Assembly: GCA_028287235.1 (NCBI GenBank) | Contig: JAQBQB010000020.1 | Coordinates: 1-64,000 of the forward strand | Origin: Gemmatimonadota bacterium | GTDB taxonomy: Bacteria > Gemmatimonadota > Gemmatimonadetes > Gemmatimonadales > Gemmatimonadaceae | Length of the DNA stretch: 64,000 nucleotides | Reading direction: 5' to 3' | Shown here: positions 56,786-64,000 of the stretch, in pieces | Layout: every line of letters starts with the position of its first letter | Position numbering within the stretch: the stretch's first letter is position 1 | The notes under the pieces: generated by a model | Told to the model about the DNA's origin: nothing | Database searches by the model: none | What the model saw: the letters and a program-made list of their open reading frames with translations, nothing else | Made by a program: the position numbers and the translations under genes

Positions 56786-58296
56786 ACATCATGACCCGTG
56801 TCATCCCGAGCGCCGCGCTTGTCATCCTGAGCGAAGCGAAGGATCGCTTCGCCAGCGACACGATCCTTCGGTCGCTGCGCTCCTTCAGGATGACACTGTC
56901 GCTGCGCTCCTTCAGGATGACACTGTTGCTGGCCTTCGCCATCGGCTGCTCCCGCGAGCCTCGCCAGTCGGCGGCGCAAGCGTCGGGCGTGGTCGTGCCG
57001 ACCACCGATCAGGTCTCGCAAGGCAGGCGCAATGCGATCACGAACGCTGTCGCCAAAGTCGCGCCGTCGGTCGTCACCGTGCAGACCGAAGCCGTGGAAC
57101 AGTCGCGACAGGATCCGTTCGACATGTTCTTCGGCCGCTCGCAGCAGCCGCGCACGCAGGCGGGACTCGGCACCGGATTTATCGTGCGGCAGGATGGTGT
57201 GATCGTTACCAATGCCCACGTCGTCGCCGGAGCAACCAAAGTGTCGGTGATGATGCGCGACGGCACCGTCTATCCCGCCAGGCTGCTCGGCGCCGACGAG
57301 ACCAACGACCTCGCCGTCGTGAAGATCGACGCGAAAGGATTGCCCGAGGTGAAGCTCGGCAACTCGAACAGTCTCGTCATCGGTGAATGGGCGGTGGCGA
57401 TCGGCAATCCGTTCGGCTTCTACCTCGGCAACAGTGAGCCGAGCGTGAGCGTGGGCGTCATCAGCGCGACGCAGCGAAACCTCGTCGCGCCCGCCGAAGG
57501 CCAGGCGTCGTACTTCGACATGATTCAGACCGACGCGGCGATCAACCCGGGCAACTCCGGCGGTCCGCTCGTCGACGCCGACGGCGAAGTGATCGGCGTG
57601 AACAGCAGCATCTTCTCGCCGAGCGGCGGCTCAGTGGGACTCGGCTTCGCCATTCCGATCAACCGCGCGGCGCGCGTCGTCGACGATCTGCTCAGCCACG
57701 GCTCGCTGCGCAGCCCGTGGATCGGCGTTCGCCTCCAGCAGAAGCAATCGAACAATCCGCGCGACGTGCTCGCGCAGGGTGCAGTCGTCGCCACGGTGAC
57801 GCCGGGCTCCCCCGCCGCCAGCGCGGGCTTGCAGCCGGGCGACGTGATTCTCCGCGAGGGCAGCCGGCCCGTTCGCAATCCGTTCGACTGGAACGCCGCG
57901 CTGCTCGACCTTCGCGTCGGCTCGCCCGCGCACCTGCACGTGAAGCGCGGCTCGCGGGAGTTCGACGTCGACGTCAACGTGGCCGACCTGCCGGAGGTGA
58001 ACGCGCCCAAGGTGCAGGTCCTGCGCGATCTCGAGCTGGTCACGGTCACGCCGGCGATCGCCGCCGAGCGCGGACTGCGCCGGCAGTTCGGCGCGCTGAT
58101 CTACAACGTGAGCCAACAGATCGGCGATCAAACGGGCCTGCAGAAGGGCGACGTGATCCTCCAGATCAACAATGCCGCAATTCATTCCGCGCAGGACGTG
58201 TCGAAGCTCATCGAGGCGTACGGCGGCCGCACTTATCTCCGCTTGGTGGTCGAGCGGCAGGGACAGCTCTACATGACCGAGTTCGCCGTACGATGA
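56782..58296 (+). CDS. HtrA/DegP-type serine protease, two PDZ domains, probable lipoprotein
   Basis: Periplasmic protein quality-control protease. In 504 residues: S1C protease with His146 (TNAHVVAG), Asp176 (TNDLAVV) and Ser259 (NPGNSGGP), a PDZ domain (SPAASAGLQPGDVILREG) and a second PDZ (GLQKGDVILQINNAAIH). Residues 47-56 (MTLLLAFAIGC) look like a lipoprotein signal with Cys56. The first 46 residues (ILSEAKDRFASDTILRSLRS) come from repeat copy C. ATG 56782 couples to truA; ATG 56917 is the likely ancestral start. Overlaps purB by 4 nt. Confidence 0.9.
   Translation: MNIMTRVIPSAALVILSEAKDRFASDTILRSLRSFRMTLSLRSFRMTLLLAFAIGCSREPRQSAAQASGVVVPTTDQVSQGRRNAITNAVAKVAPSVVTVQTEAVEQSRQDPFDMFFGRSQQPRTQAGLGTGFIVRQDGVIVTNAHVVAGATKVSVMMRDGTVYPARLLGADETNDLAVVKIDAKGLPEVKLGNSNSLVIGEWAVAIGNPFGFYLGNSEPSVSVGVISATQRNLVAPAEGQASYFDMIQTDAAINPGNSGGPLVDADGEVIGVNSSIFSPSGGSVGLGFAIPINRAARVVDDLLSHGSLRSPWIGVRLQQKQSNNPRDVLAQGAVVATVTPGSPAASAGLQPGDVILREGSRPVRNPFDWNAALLDLRVGSPAHLHVKRGSREFDVDVNVADLPEVNAPKVQVLRDLELVTVTPAIAAERGLRRQFGALIYNVSQQIGDQTGLQKGDVILQINNAAIHSAQDVSKLIEAYGGRTYLRLVVERQGQLYMTEFAVR
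56798..56922. repeat. dispersed palindromic repeat, copy C (in the 5' end of htrA)
   Basis: gtcatcccgagcgccgcg, then gtcatcctgagcgaagcgaa with ggatcg, an inverted arm at 56862-56896, and a tandem copy of tgtcgctgcgctcc/ttcaggatgacac at 56896-56922. A diverged member of the copy A/B family (cctgagcgaagcgaaggat instead of cccgagcgcagcgagggat). Its outer ends read AGGATGACAC, containing an ATG. Confidence 0.8.
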
Positions 58297-59726
58297 CGTC
58301 TCACGATCGCTACTCCTCGCCGCTCGCCGAGCGCTATGCATCAAAAGCGATGCTCGAGCTCTGGTCGCCAAGGGTGCGCCACGGTCTCTGGCGGCAACTC
58401 TGGCTCGCCTTGGCCGAAGCGGAAAAAGAGCTCGGCGTCCCGATTCCCGACGAGGCCATCGCGCAGATGCGCGAGCATCTCGACGACATCGACTTCGAGA
58501 AGGTCGCGGACTACGAGCGGCGCTTCCGTCACGACGTGATGGCGCACGTTCACGCATTCGGCGAGGTCGCGCCGGCGGCGCGCGGTTTCATCCACTACGG
58601 CGCCACGAGCGCCTACGTCACTGACAACGCCGACCTGATCATGATGCGCCGCGCCATGGAGCTGTTGCGCGGCAAGATCGTGCGCGTGTTGCGCGCGCTC
58701 TCCGAGTTCGCGCGGGAATGGCGCGCTGAGCCGACGCTCGGCTCCACGCACCTGCAACCCGCGCAGCCCACGACCGTGGGCAAGCGCGCCACGCTCTGGA
58801 TGCAGGATCTGCTGCTCGATCTCGCGGACCTCGATTACCGCATCGCTACGCTGCCCGCTCGCGGCGTGAAGGGCACGACGGGAACGCAAGCGAGCTTCCT
58901 CGAGATCTTCGGCGGCGACCACGCGAAGGTGCGAGAGCTCGACGCGCGCGTCACGACGAAGATCGGCTTCGCGTCGTCGATCCCGGTGTCGGGACAGACC
59001 TACTCGCGCAAGCTCGACGCGCAGGTGCTCGGCGTGGTCGCGGGCATTTCGTCGAGCGCGATGAAGTTCAGCGGCGACCTGCGCGTACTGCAGTCGGTGG
59101 GTGAGATCGAGGAGCCGTTCGAGAAGGAGCAGATCGGCTCGTCGGCCATGGCGTACAAGCGCAACCCGATGCGCGCCGAGCGCATCGCGTCGCTCGCGCG
59201 CTTCGTGATCACGCTCGAGCCGAACGCGAATCTCACGCACGGCGTCCAATTCTTCGAGCGGACGCTCGACGACAGCGCGAATCGTCGGCTCGTGATTCCC
59301 GAGAGCTTCCTGGCGACCGATGCGATTCTGGTGCTGATGGAAAACGTGGTGAGCGGTCTCGAGGTGCATCCGGCGCGCATTCGCAGGCGGCTGAACGACG
59401 AGCTGCCGTTCATGGCGACCGAAGAGCTGATCGTGCGCGCCGTGCGCGCCGGCGGCGACCGGCAGGTGGCGCACGAGCGGATCCGCCAGCACAGCATCGA
59501 GGCGGCGCGCGCCATGAAGGACGGCGCGCCGCGGAACGACATGCTCGAGCGGCTCGCGGCCGATCCCGAGTTCGGCATTTCGGTGGGCGACATGAAGTCG
59601 GCGCTCGATCCCAACCGCTTCGTTGGACGCGCACCCGAGCAGGTGGACGAGTTCCTCGATACCCTCGCGCCGATTCTGGCCGGCCACTCGCGCGGCGAAG
59701 ATGCACGCGAGGAGATCCGCGTATGA
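58293..59726 (+). CDS. purB: adenylosuccinate lyase
   Basis: 477 residues acting in both IMP and AMP synthesis. [18 protein letters not shown] at the start, [36 protein letters not shown] and the signature [20 protein letters not shown] 58293 overlaps htrA (ATGA), and purC follows by the same overlap. The long form resembles eukaryotic and some bacterial ADSLs. Confidence 0.96.
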   Translation: MTSHDRYSSPLAERYASKAMLELWSPRVRHGLWRQLWLALAEAEKELGVPIPDEAIAQMREHLDDIDFEKVADYERRFRHDVMAHVHAFGEVAPAARGFIHYGATSAYVTDNADLIMMRRAMELLRGKIVRVLRALSEFAREWRAEPTLGSTHLQPAQPTTVGKRATLWMQDLLLDLADLDYRIATLPARGVKGTTGTQASFLEIFGGDHAKVRELDARVTTKIGFASSIPVSGQTYSRKLDAQVLGVVAGISSSAMKFSGDLRVLQSVGEIEEPFEKEQIGSSAMAYKRNPMRAERIASLARFVITLEPNANLTHGVQFFERTLDDSANRRLVIPESFLATDAILVLMENVVSGLEVHPARIRRRLNDELPFMATEELIVRAVRAGGDRQVAHERIRQHSIEAARAMKDGAPRNDMLERLAADPEFGISVGDMKSALDPNRFVGRAPEQVDEFLDTLAPILAGHSRGEDAREEIRV

Positions 59727-60679
59727 CGCGTGCAACGCCGGCAACGCCGGCAACGCCGCTCGCGCAGCTCGAGCCGCTTCCCCTGCAGCACCTGCGGCGC
59801 GGAAAGGTTCGCGAGGTCTACGTCGTCGACGACGACCGCCTGCTGCTCGTGGCGACCGACCGTGTAAGCGCGTTCGACGTCGTGATGACGGAGCCGATTC
59901 CGTACAAGGGTGCCGTGCTCACGCAGATCACCGCATGGTGGCTGCGGCAGCTCGAGAACGATCTCCATCATCACATGCTCTCGTCGAACGTCGACGAGAT
60001 CATCGGCATGGTGCCCGCGCTGCGCGCTCATCGCGCGGCACTCGCCGGCCGGGCGATGCTGTGCCGGCGCACCGACGTGTTTCCAATCGAGTGCGTGATC
60101 CGCGGCTATTTGTCGGGTTCGGCGTGGAAGGAGTACACGGCGGCGGGAACGCTCGCCGGCGAATCGCTGGCGCCGGATCTGCGCGAGAGCGACCGCCTCG
60201 ATCCGCCCTTGTTCAGTCCCGCCACGAAAGCGGAGACGGGCCATGACGAAAACATCACGATCGCGCGGATGGCGGAGACCGTCGGCCCGGACATCGCGCG
60301 CGAGCTGGAGCGGTTGAGCCGGCTCGTCTACGAGCGCGGACGGTCGATTGCCGCGGAACGCGGAATCATCATTGCGGATACCAAGTTCGAGTTTGGCCGC
60401 GACCGCGAGGGGCGCATCACGCTGATCGACGAAGTGCTCACACCCGACAGCTCGCGCTTCTGGCCGGCCGAGCACTATCAGCCGGGCCGGTCGCAGCCGA
60501 GCTTCGACAAGCAGCCGCTGCGCGATTATCTCGACGCCGAGCGCAAGGCGGGCCGCTGGAACGGCGATGCCCCGCCGCCGCCGCTGCCCGAGTCGGTCGT
60601 TCAGGCGACCAGCACCCGCTACCTCGACGCCTTCAGCCGCATCACCGGCGCCGACCTCGATCTCAGGGAGCCAACGTGA
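59723..60679 (+). CDS. purC: phosphoribosylaminoimidazole-succinocarboxamide synthase
   Basis: 318 residues: [23 protein letters not shown] (ATP grip), [41 protein letters not shown] and [16 protein letters not shown]-terminus has a short ATPATPATP repeat of no known meaning (acaacgccggcaacgccgg-type). Overlaps purB and psd. Confidence 0.97.
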   Translation: MTRATPATPATPLAQLEPLPLQHLRRGKVREVYVVDDDRLLLVATDRVSAFDVVMTEPIPYKGAVLTQITAWWLRQLENDLHHHMLSSNVDEIIGMVPALRAHRAALAGRAMLCRRTDVFPIECVIRGYLSGSAWKEYTAAGTLAGESLAPDLRESDRLDPPLFSPATKAETGHDENITIARMAETVGPDIARELERLSRLVYERGRSIAAERGIIIADTKFEFGRDREGRITLIDEVLTPDSSRFWPAEHYQPGRSQPSFDKQPLRDYLDAERKAGRWNGDAPPPPLPESVVQATSTRYLDAFSRITGADLDLREPT

Positions 60680-61329
60680 ACTTTGCCCGTGAAGGCCTGA
60701 CCTTCATCACCATCTCGGCGCTCATCGCGCTGGGCGCGTTCGGCGTGGCGCTCAACCGCCGCTCCTGGCCGCTCTGGCTGCTCGCCTTCGCGCTGACGCT
60801 CGTCGCGCTGTGGGTCGCGTATTTCTTCCGCGATCCCGTGCGCAGCGGCGAGCGCGGCGACCGCGTCGTGATCTCGCCGGCCGACGGCAAGGTCGTCATG
60901 ATCACCGAGGTGGACGAGCCGACGTTCATGAAGAGCCGCGCCGTGCGCATCTCGGTCTTCATGAACGTGTTCAACGTGCACGTGAACCGGTATCCGGTGA
61001 GCGGCGTCGTTCGCTACGTCGAACGGAAGGCCGGCAAGTTCCTCAACGCGGCGAGCGAGAGCTCGAGCATGGAGAACGAGCAGTCGTCGATCGGGATCGA
61101 GACCGGGTCGAACAAGATTCTCGTGAAGCAGATCGCCGGACTGATCGCGCGCCGCATCATCACCGACTCGAAGGAAGGCGAGCAGGTTCGCCAAGGTGAC
61201 CGCATGGGGCTCATCCGCTTCGGCTCGCGCGTCGACGTGTACGTGCCCATCGGTTCGGTGATCAAGGTGAAAGTCGGAGACGTCGCCTTCGCCGGCGTGA
61301 CGGTCCTGGCGGAGCTCAAGAATCCATGA
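60676..61329 (+). CDS. psd: phosphatidylserine decarboxylase proenzyme, short form
   Basis: 217 residues, membrane-anchored by two N-terminal helices ([38 protein letters not shown]). [24 protein letters not shown] and the self-cleavage site [12 protein letters not shown] (Gly-Ser giving pyruvoyl) are intact. Makes phosphatidylethanolamine from PssA's product; pssA is next with a 4-nt overlap. GTG 60676. Confidence 0.95.
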   Translation: MNFAREGLTFITISALIALGAFGVALNRRSWPLWLLAFALTLVALWVAYFFRDPVRSGERGDRVVISPADGKVVMITEVDEPTFMKSRAVRISVFMNVFNVHVNRYPVSGVVRYVERKAGKFLNAASESSSMENEQSSIGIETGSNKILVKQIAGLIARRIITDSKEGEQVRQGDRMGLIRFGSRVDVYVPIGSVIKVKVGDVAFAGVTVLAELKNP

Positions 61330-62429
61330 AAGCCTCTCTGAACGCCGCTCACCGTCCGCCGCCACGCCGGCAGGGCGTGCGTCGCGCCGTGGTGCTGATG
61401 CCCAATGGGCTGACGCTGTTCAACCTCTTCTGCGGCATCTACGCGATCATTCTCGCCATCCGCGGCGACTACGCCGCCGCGCCGGCATTCATCGTCCTCG
61501 GCGGAATCGCCGATACGCTCGACGGCCGCGTGGCGCGCGCCACGGGCACGGGCAGCCGCTTCGGCGAAGAGCTCGACTCGCTGGTCGACGCCATCTCGTT
61601 CGGCTTCGCGCCGGCGTTGATCATGTATCTCGCGCTGCCCAACCGCGGCACGTGGGAGTGGCTGCTGGTCTTCATCTTCACGTCGTGTGCCGTGATGCGG
61701 CTGGCGCGCTTCAACGTCGAGCAGGCCGGTCGCTCGAAGACGCACTTCCACGGGCTTCCGAGTCCGGCCGCGGGGCTCACGCTCGCGTCGTACTACTGGT
61801 TCCGCGAGACGCCGCTCTACAATCAGGCGATCATCCTGTTCACCGACAGCAAGACGCTCGCGGATCTCCCGTGGCCCACGTTGCTGCGCGGACTGATGGC
61901 GATTCTCGCCGCGCTGATGATCAGCGACGTGCCCTACCCCGCCGTGCCGTCGATCGGCATCAGCAGTGTAAAGAAGGTCATCGGCTCGCTCGTCGTCACG
62001 GCGTGCGTCGTCCTGCTGTTGGTGCGGAGAGAAGAATTTATCTTCCCCGCGCTGCTCGCCTACGTGCTCTACGGCGCGATCAAGTGGGTGATCATCGGCT
62101 TCGTGGGACGCGTGAGCACGCCCGACGAAATCTTCTGGGACGACGACGGCAACGGCGGCGCGGAGCTGGTGCCGTTGCCGCGAGCCGAGCGCAGGCCGGC
62201 GCCGGCGCGCCAGCCAGTCATCGGCACCGCGGCAACGCCAGACGTACGTGAACCGCGCACCGCCGAGCTAATTCCCGGTGAGCCGCGCGGTGAACGCGCT
62301 GAACGCGGCGACGACGCCGAGCGCGCGCGTCGCAAGCGCCGGCGTCGCGGCAATCGCGGCACCCGCCCGCCCGGATCCACGCCCCCCGGACCCACTCTTC
62401 CCGATACGCCGACAGGATCTTCCGAATGA
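61326..62429 (+). CDS. pssA: CDP-diacylglycerol-serine O-phosphatidyltransferase
   Basis: 367 residues. CDP-alcohol phosphotransferase motif spread over DTLDGRVARATG..FGEELDSLVD (residues about 60-86), several membrane helices, and AYVLYGAIKWVIIGF near 240. The last 100 residues are a hydrophilic Arg/Pro/Glu tail with RKRRRRGNRG, which is beyond the family core and likely cytoplasmic. ATG 61326; overlaps psd and purS by 4 nt each. Confidence 0.93.
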   Translation: MKASLNAAHRPPPRRQGVRRAVVLMPNGLTLFNLFCGIYAIILAIRGDYAAAPAFIVLGGIADTLDGRVARATGTGSRFGEELDSLVDAISFGFAPALIMYLALPNRGTWEWLLVFIFTSCAVMRLARFNVEQAGRSKTHFHGLPSPAAGLTLASYYWFRETPLYNQAIILFTDSKTLADLPWPTLLRGLMAILAALMISDVPYPAVPSIGISSVKKVIGSLVVTACVVLLLVRREEFIFPALLAYVLYGAIKWVIIGFVGRVSTPDEIFWDDDGNGGAELVPLPRAERRPAPARQPVIGTAATPDVREPRTAELIPGEPRGERAERGDDAERARRKRRRRGNRGTRPPGSTPPGPTLPDTPTGSSE

Positions 62430-62683
62430 GCCGATTTCGTATTGCCGTACATATCACGCCCCGCCGCGGGATTCTCGATCCGCAGGGAAAGACCGTTGCC
62501 GACGCGCTGCACACGCTCGGCTTCAGCACCGTGCGCGACGTCCACGTTGGGCGCCACGTGATCGTCGAGGTGGACGCCGGCACCGCGGACTCGGCTACGG
62601 CGCTCACGCGAGAGATGTGTGAGAAGCTCCTGGCGAACCCGGTCACCGAAGACTACGAGATCGCGAGCGTGGAGGGAGCATGA
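62426..62683 (+). CDS. purS: phosphoribosylformylglycinamidine synthase subunit PurS
   Basis: 85 residues: [40 protein letters not shown], and [17 protein letters not shown], the PurS pattern. With PurQ and PurL it forms the three-part FGAM synthase of Gram-positive type. ATG 62426. Confidence 0.96.
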   Translation: MSRFRIAVHITPRRGILDPQGKTVADALHTLGFSTVRDVHVGRHVIVEVDAGTADSATALTREMCEKLLANPVTEDYEIASVEGA

Positions 62684-63372
62684 GATTCGGCATCGTGACC
62701 TTTCCCGGATCGAACTGCGACTACGACGCGTACCAGGCCGTGGTCGAGACGATCGGCGAGGAGGCCGTGTACCTCTGGCACAAGGATCACGACCTGAAGC
62801 AGAGCGACGTGATCATTCTGCCCGGCGGATTCAGCTACGGCGACTATCTCCGCGCCGGCGCGATCGCGCGCTTCAGCCCCGTGATGCAGGACGTCATCGC
62901 CTTCGCCAAGCGCGGCGGACCGGTGCTCGCGATCTGCAACGGCTTTCAGATCGCCTGTGAAGCGGGACTGCTGCCCGGCGCCCTGCTGCGAAACGCGAGC
63001 CTCAAGTACATCTGCGAGTTCGTGCGCATTCGCGTAGAGTCGAACGACACCACCTTCACGAATCGATACGCGGTCGGTGACATCATGCGCGTGCCGATCG
63101 CCCATGGCGACGGACGGTACACCGCCGACGACGAGACGCTGAACCGCCTCGAGGGCGACGGACGCGTGGTGTTCCGCTACGCCGGCGGGCCGGCCGACGC
63201 CGACGAGTGGTGGAGCCCGAACGGTGCCATGCGCGCCATCGCCGGAATCGTCAACGAGACCGGCAACGTGCTGGGCATGATGCCGCATCCGGAACGCGCC
63301 GTCGATTCGCTGCTGGGCTCCGATGACGGGCTCCGCGTTTTCGAGTCGATGTTGGCGCGCATTGGGGTTTAG
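62680..63372 (+). CDS. purQ: phosphoribosylformylglycinamidine synthase glutaminase PurQ
   Basis: 230-residue class I glutaminase. [11 protein letters not shown] at the start, [15 protein letters not shown], the nucleophile Cys in [19 protein letters not shown], and the His/Glu of [12 protein letters not shown] 62680, overlapping purS. Confidence 0.97.
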   Translation: MRFGIVTFPGSNCDYDAYQAVVETIGEEAVYLWHKDHDLKQSDVIILPGGFSYGDYLRAGAIARFSPVMQDVIAFAKRGGPVLAICNGFQIACEAGLLPGALLRNASLKYICEFVRIRVESNDTTFTNRYAVGDIMRVPIAHGDGRYTADDETLNRLEGDGRVVFRYAGGPADADEWWSPNGAMRAIAGIVNETGNVLGMMPHPERAVDSLLGSDDGLRVFESMLARIGV

Positions 63373-63381
63373 GAGATTGTC

Positions 63382-63759
63382 ATGAGTACTCTGTTTGTCA
63401 CCCTCTTCGCGGCGCTGCTCGTCGCCTCGCCGGTCGCCGCGCAGCAGCCTGCCACGATCGATCCCGGCATGACCCGCGCGCAAGTCGTCGCCAGGCTCGG
63501 CGAGCCGCTCTCGTCCCGGGCGTTCGACGGCTTCACGTACCTGCTCTACAAGAACGGCTGTGAAAAGAAGTGCGGCATGAACGACCTCGTGGTGCTCGAC
63601 AGCGGGAAAGTGGTGGACGCGGTGTTTCGCGCACCCGGCCGCCGATACACCGGCACCAGCAGCTCGCCCCGCATGATCTCCATGGCCGACGCCAAGCGCG
63701 ATGCCAATCGCGACGCCAAGCACGCGCCTCCTGCTCCCTTGAAAAAGCCAAATCCCTGA
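63382..63759 (+). CDS. small secreted BamE/SmpA-like domain protein
   Basis: 125 residues with signal peptide [20 protein letters not shown], then [32 protein letters not shown], a BamE/OmlA-like GMTxxQVxxxLGxP pattern, and two cysteines (CEKKCG). The C-terminal third is polar ([16 protein letters not shown]). It lacks a lipobox. Located between purQ and purL, with AGGAG before ATG 63382. Function unknown; insertion in the pur genes is odd. Confidence 0.7.
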   Translation: MSTLFVTLFAALLVASPVAAQQPATIDPGMTRAQVVARLGEPLSSRAFDGFTYLLYKNGCEKKCGMNDLVVLDSGKVVDAVFRAPGRRYTGTSSSPRMISMADAKRDANRDAKHAPPAPLKKPNP

Positions 63760-64000
63760 TGCAACGACTACACAGCGTCGAGCCGCGCCCCGGCGATCCG
63801 GCGATCACGCCGGCGCTCATCGCCGAACACGGGTTGACGGTTGACGAGTTCGATAAGCTCCTCGCCATGCTCGGCCGTGAGCCCACGTTCACCGAGCTCG
63901 GGATCGTCAGCGCGCTCTGGAGCGAGCACTGCTCGTACAAGCATTCGCGTCCTCTGCTCCGTACGCTGCCCACCGATGCGCCGTACGTGCTGCAAGGCCC
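63759..64000 (+). CDS. purL: phosphoribosylformylglycinamidine synthase PurL, N-terminal part (cut by window edge)
   Basis: 80 codons present. [20 protein letters not shown] and SYKHSRPLL are the unmistakable N-terminal signature of the PurL catalytic subunit. ATG 63759 overlaps the previous stop (TGATG). The rest lies beyond the window. Confidence 0.95.
   Translation, partial: MQRLHSVEPRPGDPAITPALIAEHGLTVDEFDKLLAMLGREPTFTELGIVSALWSEHCSYKHSRPLLRTLPTDAPYVLQG

Overview
The window looks like chromosomal core genome of a GC-rich, diderm, aerobic bacterium. The best guess is phylum Gemmatimonadota, inferred from the general look of the proteins and from secreted proteins with outer-membrane-type signal peptides; no rRNA is present to confirm it. 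There are no phage genes, insertion sequences with a transposase, CRISPR arrays or rRNA operons. Genes are packed into long strings in which neighbours overlap by 1, 4, 8 or 11 nt, mostly ATGA, GTGA or TGATG.

Layout. (1) 1-10.4 kb, minus strand: icd, pepA, an outer-membrane plug/barrel protein with an apparent CTG start, then yicC, gmk, rpoZ, coaBC, a family-4 uracil-DNA glycosylase, dnaB and radA (cut by the window edge). The stretch below about 5.7 kb is visibly less GC-rich than the rest. (2) 10.5-14.9 kb: tRNA-Leu(CAA), an ECF sigma / anti-sigma / Spy-like envelope-stress cassette, a glycerophosphodiesterase, ribosomal proteins L21 and L27 with promoter and terminator, and a four-helix-bundle protein. 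(3) 15-23 kb: RNase G/E with a roughly 400-nt leader, an acyl-CoA dehydrogenase, RecQ and a double U32 protein (RlhA type). (4) 23-34.5 kb: a 311-bp imperfect palindrome, an AtuA / AtuA-C / carboxyltransferase / B12-subunit cluster, a methyltransferase, a Tat-type aldo/keto reductase, a large carboxypeptidase-regulatory-like surface protein, and the mutase catalytic subunit with its chaperone MeaB. (5) 34.5-42 kb: two CNNM/CBS proteins, YbeY, a 7TM-HDIG phosphodiesterase, PhoH and AspRS, contiguous with meaB-mcmA. (6) 42.4-55.8 kb: a barrel protein plus rlmN, then a tryptophan/folate string (trpC-F-B-HEAT-HD-GYP-trpA-folB-folK-HD-LytR_C), with divergent lexA splitting it from a GAF gene plus trpD. 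(7) 56-64 kb, plus strand: truA, htrA, purB, purC, psd, pssA, purS, purQ, a BamE-like gene and purL as one tightly coupled string.

How the parts work together. Purine synthesis is interleaved with phosphatidylethanolamine synthesis and periplasmic quality control. Odd-chain or branched acyl-CoA breakdown (acyl-CoA dehydrogenase, carboxyltransferase, split methylmalonyl-CoA-type mutase, MeaB) sits next to translation and RNA-turnover genes. Trp synthesis carries an inserted HD-GYP/HEAT signalling pair whose N-terminal domains resemble each other.

The most unusual signals are: (a) a dispersed palindromic repeat family that supplies start codons to recQ and possibly htrA and the C-terminal tail to trpD; (b) a repeated TATTCGG array in the lexA-trpC gap that may be a LexA operator; (c) promoters of the form TTGAC(A/C)-16/17-TANNNT, two of which imply leaderless mRNAs; (d) the HD-GYP/HEAT pair; (e) two genes without a usable ATG/GTG/TTG start; and (f) a uracil-DNA glycosylase with His in place of one expected iron-sulfur Cys. 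Everything is read by eye; no alignment or database search was run.
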